DNA of 64,000 bases from Nostoc punctiforme NIES-2108. Its GTDB lineage: Bacteria > Cyanobacteriota > Cyanobacteriia > Cyanobacteriales > Nostocaceae. Positions 8,830-16,489 of this stretch are shown here, piece by piece. The stretch spans positions 195,917 through 259,916 of the forward strand of contig LXQE01000075.1 of assembly GCA_003326195.1 (NCBI GenBank), written 5' to 3'. The position numbers and the translations under genes are program-made. Within the stretch, counting starts at the first letter, position 1; each line of letters starts with the position of its first letter. The notes beneath the pieces were generated by a model. The model did no database searches. It saw only the letters and a list, made by a program, of their open reading frames with translations, and was not told the DNA's origin.

Positions 8830-10251
8830 ATGCCAAGTAGGATTTCAATAACAGAGAAACTGCCAAAAAGGAATCATATCAAAGTAATTATCGGCATTAG
8901 TACCTTAGTTTTATTTATCTCCAGCAGCTTACGACACGAGTTATTTAATTCATCTGGGGATTTAGCATTTTTTGACCAATGTATTTACTTAATTAGTCAA
9001 GGAAAACCGCCAGTTTCTTCTGTACTTGATTTTCATGTTTTAGCCGATCATGCTGCTTGGATTTTATATCCTTTGGCTTTATTGTACAAAATTTACCCTA
9101 GTGTTTATTGGCTATTTGCAGTACAGTCTATTGCTTTAGCATTAGGTGCTTTACCTACATATTTTCTAGCACTGCAAGCAGGTTTAAAAGAGAATTTAGC
9201 AGTTGCAATGGTGGCTGTATATCTCATGTATCCGGTGATTTACAATAGCAATCTCTGTGATTTTCACCCAGATACGATCGCAGTCCCTGCACTTTTGACA
9301 GCAGTATTGGCTGCTAGATTGAAAAAAATAGCTTGGTTTTGCGTCAGTATCCTTGTGGTATTGGGTTGTAAGGCTGTCTTGTCACTGACTGTAGTGGCGA
9401 TGGGAATTTGGTTACTCTTGTTTGAAAATCGACGTTTATATGGTGCGATCGCAATTATTAGCGGGACAATATGGTTTTTGATTGCTAACTGGATTATCAT
9501 CCCTTATTTTGGTAGCGAAGCAGCGTTATTAAACCGTCATCTTTATCGCTATAGCTATTTGGGAAACTCATTTTCCGAAATGGTACAAATATTACTTTTT
9601 CAACCAAAAATCATTTTTAACAACCTTTTTTCAATTATAAACTTAGAATATTTATGTTTTTTACTATTACCTGTTATTTGGAGTTTAAGACCACAATATC
9701 TCATGCCGTTGATAAGTGTAATTCCTTGCGTAGCACTAAATTTACTTGCCGATCATCCTTCACAAAAAAATCTAGTTTTACATTACTCTTTACCAGCAAT
9801 TCCATTTCTTGTTTTAGTTTTAATTGGCAGTTTAGCAGCAGGTAAAGCATGGCTAAAACAAAGACAAGCAATTATTTTGTGGTCTTTAGTCTGGTTTTTG
9901 GTTTTCGGTAAATATGGTTTCTTTAGCTCAAAATACCTTCACAATATAGATAATTTTGCAGCCACAAAAGAGGCGATCGCTTTAGTTAAAACTAAGGATA
10001 GTGTTCTGACTACAGATATAATTACTCCACATTTAACCCACAGAGAGTTTATTAGTTTTAAATATAATCCTTCTCAGGATATTGCTGAATTGAATAAGTT
10101 TCATTATGTCTTGCTCAATGTTCGCCATCCAGGTTGGGCTGCAAGCCCTGAATCTCTTTCTAATTTGGTAAATATTTTGAAAAATCAGTCAAGTTTTAAC
10201 TTGGAATATCAGCAAGATGATGTATATCTTTTTGAAAAAACTATTAGTTAA
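8830..10251 (+). CDS. DUF2079 family membrane protein, probable GT-C fold
   Basis: 473 residues, polytopic. The N-terminal loop SSGDLAFFDQCIYLISQGKP and the NSNLCDFHPDTIAVP segment match DUF2079, a family of predicted membrane glycosyltransferases. A soluble C-terminal tail follows the last helix. It sits 12 bases after the Gpi18-like copy 2, suggesting an operon. The stop codon lies against the tail of a Uma2 relic on the opposite strand. Biochemical function is unknown. Confidence 0.75.
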   Translation: MPSRISITEKLPKRNHIKVIIGISTLVLFISSSLRHELFNSSGDLAFFDQCIYLISQGKPPVSSVLDFHVLADHAAWILYPLALLYKIYPSVYWLFAVQSIALALGALPTYFLALQAGLKENLAVAMVAVYLMYPVIYNSNLCDFHPDTIAVPALLTAVLAARLKKIAWFCVSILVVLGCKAVLSLTVVAMGIWLLLFENRRLYGAIAIISGTIWFLIANWIIIPYFGSEAALLNRHLYRYSYLGNSFSEMVQILLFQPKIIFNNLFSIINLEYLCFLLLPVIWSLRPQYLMPLISVIPCVALNLLADHPSQKNLVLHYSLPAIPFLVLVLIGSLAAGKAWLKQRQAIILWSLVWFLVFGKYGFFSSKYLHNIDNFAATKEAIALVKTKDSVLTTDIITPHLTHREFISFKYNPSQDIAELNKFHYVLLNVRHPGWAASPESLSNLVNILKNQSSFNLEYQQDDVYLFEKTIS

Positions 10252-10433
10252 CAATACTCCTGTTGCTGAAACTGGCTCAATAACCAAGTTCCAACTTCAG
10301 ATTGACTTATTTCACGGCTTTGGCGTAAAGCTTCTTCTAAAATTGCGTAGGCGTAACCCGTCATAGACATCGCTAGCCCAGGTAATACCTGTGATTCTTG
10401 GATACGTTTACTATCTTTTTCTCTGAGTTTCAC
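10248..10433 (-). pseudogene. Truncated Uma2 C-terminus (relic)
   Basis: The translation SKRIQESQVLPGLA, then AILEEALRQSREISQSEV, then GTWLLSQFQQ is nearly identical to the C-terminus of the Uma2 protein at 12571-13221, and the DNA matches 12583-12715. Nothing of the nuclease domain remains. Relative to the intact copy, about 22-26 bases (GTAGGCGTAACCCGTCATAG and a few more) are inserted at a HIP1-like GCGATCGC site, coding the extra MSMTGYAY. This is a broken duplicate, not a working gene. Confidence 0.8.
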
Positions 10434-10439
10434 TCATTG

Positions 10440-10576
10440 TCTAACCCTTCTGCCAGTAAGCTATATCTCTTGTAACTCAATTCTAAACTTCTAGCTCAAC
10501 TCTTTAACCTCTGAAATGCAACCTTTGAGTTATGAGGTTGGATGATGGGGGTTGGAGGCGATGATACTTTAAACTT
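10440..10576. other. Short spacer with a possible decayed repeat unit
   Basis: No gene. Around 10480-10535 the phrase TCAACTCTTTAACCTCTGAA followed by ATGCAACC resembles a decayed unit of the 42-bp array found on the other side of the operon at 15521-15830. The resemblance is weak. Confidence 0.3.
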
Positions 10577-11185
10577 TCATGGAATTCCTACATCATTCAA
10601 GCATTCATCAACCAAAGGAGTTTGCATCCGAATAGCAATATACCAGTAATCTCGAAGACCAGGTTGTATCTGTCTTCCCTCAGCCCGAACAGTTTCAGCC
10701 TGAGTACGCCAACGCTTTCTCCGCATTCTGTCTTCAAATGGCTCTCTTTTGGAAATATCCCCCTCAGAAGAATAAAGGTAAACAATTCGTAAGGCACATT
10801 TAATTCTGTCAAGAAACATACTTGTTGAAGTACTAAACCAGCAATGATCTATTACTTTTACTACGTCTAAAATGGCAGTAGCACAGTGCATCGAATCAAC
10901 TGTTGCTGCTGCACTAGCGTGTTGCATATTATTTCTTGTGTTGCGATAACCTACAACTCGTATTTTTAAATCTGCGGGTAAAATGACACCTGGAGCAGTA
11001 CAAGCATCATGAAAGTTACAGGTCATATCAAATCGATGATTGTGCTGCTTTGCTTTTGTTTTACAGGTCATCTCAACAAGGTTATCACAAAGGATAAAAG
11101 CGGCCCTTTCTCGATGACGCACTCCTGAAAAGTAAATTTCTAAAATTGATTCAAGAGCATCAATGATTTCAGGAGGTGTAGACAT
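10577..11185 (-). CDS. Small protein with a HEPN-type RNxxxH motif, last gene of the defence-like operon
   Basis: 202 residues and not a family I can name with certainty. It is mostly helical in appearance, and residues 84-89 read RNNMQH inside YRNTRNNMQHA. This is the R-N-x3-H signature of HEPN ribonucleases and toxins, in the expected context (after a helix, followed by small residues and another helix). The ATG at 11185 has an AGGAGG ribosome site provided by the last codons of the upstream specificity gene, which ends 8 bases before. Position in the operon suggests a toxin or RNA-cutting effector linked to the methylase system. The HEPN call rests on one motif. Confidence 0.55.
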   Translation of the reverse strand: MSTPPEIIDALESILEIYFSGVRHRERAAFILCDNLVEMTCKTKAKQHNHRFDMTCNFHDACTAPGVILPADLKIRVVGYRNTRNNMQHASAAATVDSMHCATAILDVVKVIDHCWFSTSTSMFLDRIKCALRIVYLYSSEGDISKREPFEDRMRRKRWRTQAETVRAEGRQIQPGLRDYWYIAIRMQTPLVDECLNDVGIP

Positions 11186-11193
11186 TTATAAAT

Positions 11194-12567
11194 TTAACCT
11201 CCTAAGATTATTTGCTCAACTTGGTGTTTGGCTCTTTCTAACAAAGTCTTGGCTTCTTGTAGAGTCTTTTCAGCTTCTCTTACCTTGACTTCAACTTGCT
11301 TTTGTAAATCAAGAGATGCTATCGGGATAATAATCTTCTCTAGACAGTAATAAGGTAGAGCATCACGAGTTGCGCCGTATGCTTCTCTATCAGTTTGTAG
11401 GAGTCCGGCTTTTGAGTTGAGAAATACTGATAAATAGTAAGGATTAATTTGAGCATTATGTATTCGTAATCGAACACTGTGTTGATTCATATTGGCGAAT
11501 AGAAGGCTATCAGGTATAACAGCAGCAGTCCCAATACGCCCAGTAATTGTTATCAAAACATCTCCCGGTTGAAGTTGAGAACGTTTAAGAATGCCATTAT
11601 GAATTTTTTTATCAATGTAGACGACATCATCAAGATCCAAGCGATTCTTAGTTACATTTTGAATCCGTATAAAAGGAATCCCTTTCCCTTTATCTAGATA
11701 TTTTGCTCCAGAGGGAGTTGCACCATTGGAAAAACTTGCTAAATAACCCAATTTACTGTGAGGAATATTGTGAAGGTAATTTATTAAAACTGTATACTTA
11801 GGGTTATAATACTCAGCATCCAACCGATTGCTCTCTACAGTCTCACTAAAATTTGCTACATAACTTTTCTGTGTAGACAGGTCGAGCTTATTTAGTCCAA
11901 GTTCGTGCAGTAATAGATCCTCGGCTTCAGCATAGAGAGTTTTAGAAATTTTTAGTTTTTCCCAACTAGTTATAACTAATTTCCTAATCTCTTTTTGTTG
12001 CTCAAATTCGGGAATATATATAGGAATAGTATAGAGGTCATCTAAGTTTAAACCTGCTTGGATAGCACCTCTAGACTTTCTCTGGAGGTAGGCTTGCCCT
12101 ATATTACTATTGAGGTATGTACATAAATAATATGGGTCAATTGACTTTGACCTGTAAACTGTACTTTTACAACTATAAATAGCCTGACCTATATCTTCAT
12201 TAACAATTGCCACATTACCTAAAGTGCCGACAACTGAAACAAGTAAATCTTCTGGAAATAAACTATACTTCTTCAAGCCTTGAAATGCACTTTTGGGAAT
12301 ATATGCATTATCCTGCTCTAAGAGAAAAAATGGTTTAACATCCTTGCCTCGTACATATCGATAAGGTGAGTGTTCTACATAATTTTCAACTGCAAAAGCA
12401 GAACCGAAAGGCCCTGTAATAAATTTGCCTTTTAAATTCCCCCAGAGTTCAACATTTGCATTTGAGAGTAAATTATCAAGTTTGAGATATTCTGGCTTGA
12501 AATATTCTGCATCTAATCGCCAGTCAAAAGGAATTTGAGAAAAATTAACAATACTCCAAACTGCCAA
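11194..12567 (-). CDS. Type I-like DNA specificity subunit (HsdS)
   Basis: 457 residues with the two-fold layout of HsdS: two target-recognition domains (about residues 20-190 and 245-420), each followed by a helical conserved region (ending near LHELGLNKLDL and at the C-terminal AEKTLQEAKTLLERA). TRD-like phrases such as GPFGSAF, PGDVLITITG and YYLSVFLNS are visible. It would choose the DNA sequence for the methylase encoded two genes upstream. The start is TTG at 12567, supported by a strong AAGGAGG site eight bases before it. The gap to the upstream Uma2 gene is 3 bases. Confidence 0.88.
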   Translation of the reverse strand: MAVWSIVNFSQIPFDWRLDAEYFKPEYLKLDNLLSNANVELWGNLKGKFITGPFGSAFAVENYVEHSPYRYVRGKDVKPFFLLEQDNAYIPKSAFQGLKKYSLFPEDLLVSVVGTLGNVAIVNEDIGQAIYSCKSTVYRSKSIDPYYLCTYLNSNIGQAYLQRKSRGAIQAGLNLDDLYTIPIYIPEFEQQKEIRKLVITSWEKLKISKTLYAEAEDLLLHELGLNKLDLSTQKSYVANFSETVESNRLDAEYYNPKYTVLINYLHNIPHSKLGYLASFSNGATPSGAKYLDKGKGIPFIRIQNVTKNRLDLDDVVYIDKKIHNGILKRSQLQPGDVLITITGRIGTAAVIPDSLLFANMNQHSVRLRIHNAQINPYYLSVFLNSKAGLLQTDREAYGATRDALPYYCLEKIIIPIASLDLQKQVEVKVREAEKTLQEAKTLLERAKHQVEQIILGG

Positions 12568-12570
12568 TGG

Positions 12571-13221
12571 TCAAGCCTCCTTTTGCTGAAACTGGCTCAA
12601 TAACCAAGTTCCAACTTCAGATTGACTCATTTCACGACTTTGGCGTAAAGCTTCTTCTAAAATAGCGATCGCCAATCCAGGCAATACTTGTGATTCTTGA
12701 ATACGTTTACTGCCTTGATCTGCGATCGCATAAGCGATGATTTGGGCATTTTGAACATCCACTACCCAGTATTCAGCAATACCCAACTCTTCATAGAGCG
12801 ATCGCTTTGTACCCAAGTCATCCAACAGAGATGTTTTAGCAATTTCAATCACCAAATCCGGTGCAGGATACCGATCAAGTTTGACAATTCCTGTACCTGC
12901 TGGGATGGTTTGGGCGCGTTCTCTGAGGTAATATGCTACATCGGGCTGACAATCCTGAACACCAGTTTTACGAAAGGTAGTGGTGTCTAAACCTCTTGCC
13001 TGAATCCCTTTAAGTGCTCCAAATAGAGTCACTGCAAAAATAATTACAACATGGTCTTGACCATGATCAAAACTAACTGGTGGCATCTCCAGCCTCATAT
13101 ATCCTTTGTAGTAGTAACTCTTTCCCTTCTCGTCGAGCAAATTGGTAACTATCTGCTCATACTCTTCCCAAGAGGTGTAAATCCATGTATCTGTGGGTAA
13201 CTGGGTTTGTAAATTACTCAT
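12571..13221 (-). CDS. Uma2-family PD-(D/E)XK nuclease inside the methylase operon
   Basis: 216 residues of the Uma2 (DUF820) family, a PD-(D/E)XK nuclease fold abundant in cyanobacteria with mostly unknown roles. Visible core motifs are CQPDVAYY, PAPDLVIEIAK and GIAEYWVVD. A longer C-terminal extension (residues about 170-216) is the part duplicated as a relic at 10248-10433. The ATG at 13221 follows the methylase stop by 3 bases and has a GGAGGG site within the end of that gene. Such tight packing between the M and S genes suggests a shared function, although Uma2 genes also occur widely alone. Confidence 0.85.
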   Translation of the reverse strand: MSNLQTQLPTDTWIYTSWEEYEQIVTNLLDEKGKSYYYKGYMRLEMPPVSFDHGQDHVVIIFAVTLFGALKGIQARGLDTTTFRKTGVQDCQPDVAYYLRERAQTIPAGTGIVKLDRYPAPDLVIEIAKTSLLDDLGTKRSLYEELGIAEYWVVDVQNAQIIAYAIADQGSKRIQESQVLPGLAIAILEEALRQSREMSQSEVGTWLLSQFQQKEA

Positions 13222-13224
13222 TGC

Positions 13225-15261
13225 TTAACCCTCCCGCCAAAACGAAAACTTTTGTTTCTTGGCAAAATCTACAAATGCACTTGCAATCTCATCTAAATCA
13301 TGATCAATAATCATGTGTCCATGATCATCAATCATAGGCTTTCCGTCCACCCCCGGCTTGTAATCGTAATCACCAGAGTTATTCTTGCCACTGTTTTCAC
13401 TGGTGGCAAAAAATATAGGATAGTCCTTGAGCCGAGGACAGTAGTGCTTAGAATTTGGATCATCATTCCACTTTTGCAGGAACAAAACACTGGTTTTTGT
13501 ACCAGTATGCGGCTTAAAAGTATTTACGTGTAGCCCTACTACTGCTAAAATTCTGGCTTTCTCACTAATCCAAGAACGCACATGAGCATCAGAGATATTA
13601 TTAAACCGTCCTTGAGGAAGCACAATCGCCATTCGTCCTCCCGGACATAAAAACTCTAAATTCCGTTCGATAAACAACACGTCTCGGCTTTGCTTTGTTT
13701 GCCAACTTCCTGTATTTTCATAGCGTTTGTTAGCAATGGCACTAGCCTGTTGCTGACGTTCTTCAGGATCAGCTAGCGCCTCAACATCAATAGCTTTCCA
13801 CTTCTTTGCAAGGTCATACTGATACAGGATTTTGCTGTCTACAATATCTCCCGCAAATGGTGGATTGGTCATCAATACATCAAAGTTGAAGTAGCGGAAA
13901 TTTTTTTTGTTCCACTCAGCATCTGGGCGATTTTCAAATTGTACTAAGCGGCGGCGTAGAGCAACTTGTATTTCATCACTCCAATTTCTCGGATCAAGGG
14001 TATTGGCTCGATAGACGTTTGTTTTGCCATCACCTGCAATTAAATTAAGCGCTTTCGCAACCTTTACACTCCGAGCATCAAAATCAATGCCATACACCAT
14101 TTCACTTGCATATTCTGCTTGATCTTTAGTAGGGCCATCTGCTGTCATTTCTCCACCCCAGACGTGAAAAATGGTATGAACTGTAAACCCACAACTTCCA
14201 GCCGCAGTGTCGATCATATACTCTTCCCATTTGGGATTGAGCATTTTGACACTCATATCAATGACATGGCGGGGAGTGAAATATTGCCCCTTCGCTCCTT
14301 TGTAAACTTGCGTTACCAAATATTCAAAGGCTTCATCAATGACTTGTAAGTTGGAGTTAAACAGCTTAATGTCTTGCAAGAACGAAACACACACCGCCAA
14401 ATGGTCGGGGGTTAAATCGATGTTTTCTCCCGGTAGAAATACACCCTGCCATTTTTCCCTAGCTGCATGAAATAGGCGATTAATTTTGTCATATAATTCT
14501 TGACGAGTTTCACCAGCCGCCCGAAAATCTACAACTTTACCTGGTCGCCGCTTTGCTTGTGCCTCGTCATAGAGTTTGGCGTAAATTAACTTAAATACTT
14601 CTTCAAACTGATCAACCCCAGCGTTTGCTAGAACCAGGTTTTCCAAATCTAAAATTACATCCCGCAGGGAAAGACGTTCTACAACCAGCTTGTTACGTTT
14701 CTCAAGCTCTTGTAAAGTCACACGCTCATTAATGACTTGAGCTAGCGTTTGGTTTGCATGGGGTAAATCAGAAATACTACGGTAGATATTCGGGTCTTCC
14801 CGATGCAAAATGACAACTTCACCACCATTTGTCCAAACTGCAATGGGCGCACCTTCAGCATTACAGTAAGATTTTAGTTGTTCTAGACCATCTCGACGCT
14901 TGGGCTTCTTAACTTCTACGATAATATATGCTGTGTTGGGATGATCCTTTTCAGAAATTACAATATCTGCTCGCCTATCCCCAACACTAGAGCCAAAATA
15001 GACGCCCTTTTCCACAGCGATTCGAGCAGTTGGGTAGCCGTAGGTATGAATTAAACGGTATAGAAATAGTTGGCGGACAATTTCCTCTGGTTTCGCTGGT
15101 CGCTCTTTACCATCTACGAAATCTCGCAGATACGGTTTCCCTTTTTTGTCAAAGAGTTCAAGTGCTGCAATTTCTTTTTCTGGATCAAATATATCTAGAG
15201 CATAATCAGTAGATTTTAAGATATCGATTAAGGTATAAATTGGAGTCGTTTTATCTGCCAT
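13225..15261 (-). CDS. Nuclease-methylase fusion: HsdR-N-like domain plus N6-adenine methylase
   Basis: About 678 residues from ATG 15261 (an in-frame upstream ATG at 15327 would add 22). Residues about 20-170 are an HSDR_N-like PD-(D/E)XK domain with RADIVI then YIIVEVKKPK, giving a D...E-V-K active site. After a helical spacer comes an N6-adenine methylase: KGQYFTPRHVI (about 325), motif I DTAAGSCGF (about 351-359, Cys where the family usually has Gly) and the catalytic NPPF (about 466-469). There is no helicase domain and no hsdR nearby. A nuclease-methylase chain plus a separate S subunit is the layout of BcgI-type (IIB) enzymes. It heads a four-gene operon. Confidence 0.85.
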   Translation of the reverse strand: MADKTTPIYTLIDILKSTDYALDIFDPEKEIAALELFDKKGKPYLRDFVDGKERPAKPEEIVRQLFLYRLIHTYGYPTARIAVEKGVYFGSSVGDRRADIVISEKDHPNTAYIIVEVKKPKRRDGLEQLKSYCNAEGAPIAVWTNGGEVVILHREDPNIYRSISDLPHANQTLAQVINERVTLQELEKRNKLVVERLSLRDVILDLENLVLANAGVDQFEEVFKLIYAKLYDEAQAKRRPGKVVDFRAAGETRQELYDKINRLFHAAREKWQGVFLPGENIDLTPDHLAVCVSFLQDIKLFNSNLQVIDEAFEYLVTQVYKGAKGQYFTPRHVIDMSVKMLNPKWEEYMIDTAAGSCGFTVHTIFHVWGGEMTADGPTKDQAEYASEMVYGIDFDARSVKVAKALNLIAGDGKTNVYRANTLDPRNWSDEIQVALRRRLVQFENRPDAEWNKKNFRYFNFDVLMTNPPFAGDIVDSKILYQYDLAKKWKAIDVEALADPEERQQQASAIANKRYENTGSWQTKQSRDVLFIERNLEFLCPGGRMAIVLPQGRFNNISDAHVRSWISEKARILAVVGLHVNTFKPHTGTKTSVLFLQKWNDDPNSKHYCPRLKDYPIFFATSENSGKNNSGDYDYKPGVDGKPMIDDHGHMIIDHDLDEIASAFVDFAKKQKFSFWREG

Positions 15262-15520
15262 GAACTTAACTTTGATTGTCAAAGCCTTCTTATTATCAAC
15301 CCACAAGTGCTGAATTATCAACTTCAAGGCTATGACTCCAAAGTTTAAGGCTACAGCGGAAGTAAAAAGAACAAATGTTACATTTTTCTAAACTCAAATT
15401 TTAAGTTTTGGAACTAACTCATTAACCTTTTGCTCAAGATGCAAGTACAAAATCGCAATCTGAGTGTTAGTTCATTGAGCTGATTTTATAAATCCTTAAC
15501 TTTTAGTGATTAGAATACAA

Positions 15521-15830
15521 ACGTTAAGTCTCTGAACCCGGAACTCCGACCTTTTTACACTAAAGTTGAGCCTCTAAACTCGGAAGTTGCACCTTTTTAC
15601 TCGAACGTTGAGCCTCTGAACTCGGAAGTTGCACCTTTTTGCTCGAACGTTGAGCCTCTGAACTCGGAACTTCGACCTTTTTACTCGAACGTCGAGCCTC
15701 TGAACTCGGAACTTCGACCTTTTTACTCGAATGTTGAGCTTCTGAACTCGGAAATTGCACCTTTTTGCTCGAACGTTGAGCCTCTGAACTCGGAAGTTGC
15801 ACCTTTTTGCTTGAACTTGAGCCTTTGAAC
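15521..15830. repeat. Tandem array of seven 42-bp units (2 x 21 bp)
   Basis: The anchor GAACTCGGA (or a close variant) begins at 15534, 15576, 15618, 15660, 15702, 15744 and 15786, an exact 42-base period. Each unit splits into two related 21-base halves (GTTGAGCCTCTGAACTCGGA and GTTGCACCTTTTTGCTCGAA, each plus one base). Because 42 is divisible by 3, several frames stay open and give spurious 14-residue repeats on the minus strand; I do not regard these as genes. More decayed units seem to continue to about 15900. Confidence 0.9.
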
Positions 15831-15934
15831 TCAAAAAATAAAGCTCAGAACTCGGAATGTCGTGCTTTTAACTCCAACATCCAAATTCTGAGCTTTAATG
15901 TTGCACGTTTTAAGTGCAAGTACTGAGCTATTTT

Positions 15935-16408
15935 CTACAACGCTGCTTTTTGAGACTTGGATTTTCCAGGTTTACGAGCAAATCGTTGTCCCATTTCCAC
16001 AACTACTGCATCTAAACCCGCGCCTTGTCCACTGGCTTTGGCGTAGTTATACACCTGTAACGCGGCTGCATAAGCTTCGCTACCGACTGCAAGAGATGTA
16101 TCATCGACCAATTCTTGTAACTGCGTCAACGACAACAACACCGGATACAACGCTTCAAATAATTGCACATCCTTCCGCATTTCTTCCAAGTCAAACGATC
16201 GCGGTAAAAACTCTGGATTCTGCGCCGCCACCTCTAATGCTTTACTCACAAACGCCCGACTCTTATCGCCCATCTTGGGCAAAGTCTTGCGATCGTCGGC
16301 ACTCAAATCAACTAGGAATGGTAACTTTTCTTTAATCGTGCTAATCGCTTGCAACACAGCATCTCTGTCTATTTGTGCCAGTGTTGCACTAATTGGGGTC
16401 GTAGACAT
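15935..16408 (-). CDS. Conserved hypothetical protein, helical
   Basis: 157 residues from ATG 16408, which is preceded by GGAG about 9 bases upstream; a longer in-frame start at 16438 is less likely. No signal peptide or membrane segment is seen. It appears all-helical, with AVLQAISTIKEKLPFLVDLS at the N-terminus and a basic tail ending KPGKSKSQKAAL. I do not recognise a named family. It stands alone between a repeat array and the PhoD-like gene. Confidence 0.65.
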   Translation of the reverse strand: MSTTPISATLAQIDRDAVLQAISTIKEKLPFLVDLSADDRKTLPKMGDKSRAFVSKALEVAAQNPEFLPRSFDLEEMRKDVQLFEALYPVLLSLTQLQELVDDTSLAVGSEAYAAALQVYNYAKASGQGAGLDAVVVEMGQRFARKPGKSKSQKAAL

Positions 16409-16489
16409 AGAAATCACTCTCCAGTAAGTTTCTTTCATCTAGAGTGCCCACATATACAACCAAAATTTCCATTCACACAGCAATGCTGG

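Noticed and set aside
15262..15327. Upstream ATG extension (22 residues) of the nuclease-methylase gene
   Set aside because: The extension has no family character, and ATG 15261 gives a typical N-terminus; neither start has a strong ribosome site, so it is kept only as an alternative.
15560..15834. Open frames on the minus strand coding 14-residue repeats (PSSEAQRSSKKVQL type)
   Set aside because: Two overlapping frames are equally open because the 42-bp DNA repeat is a multiple of three; there is no ribosome site and no non-repeat sequence. Treated as a DNA repeat array.
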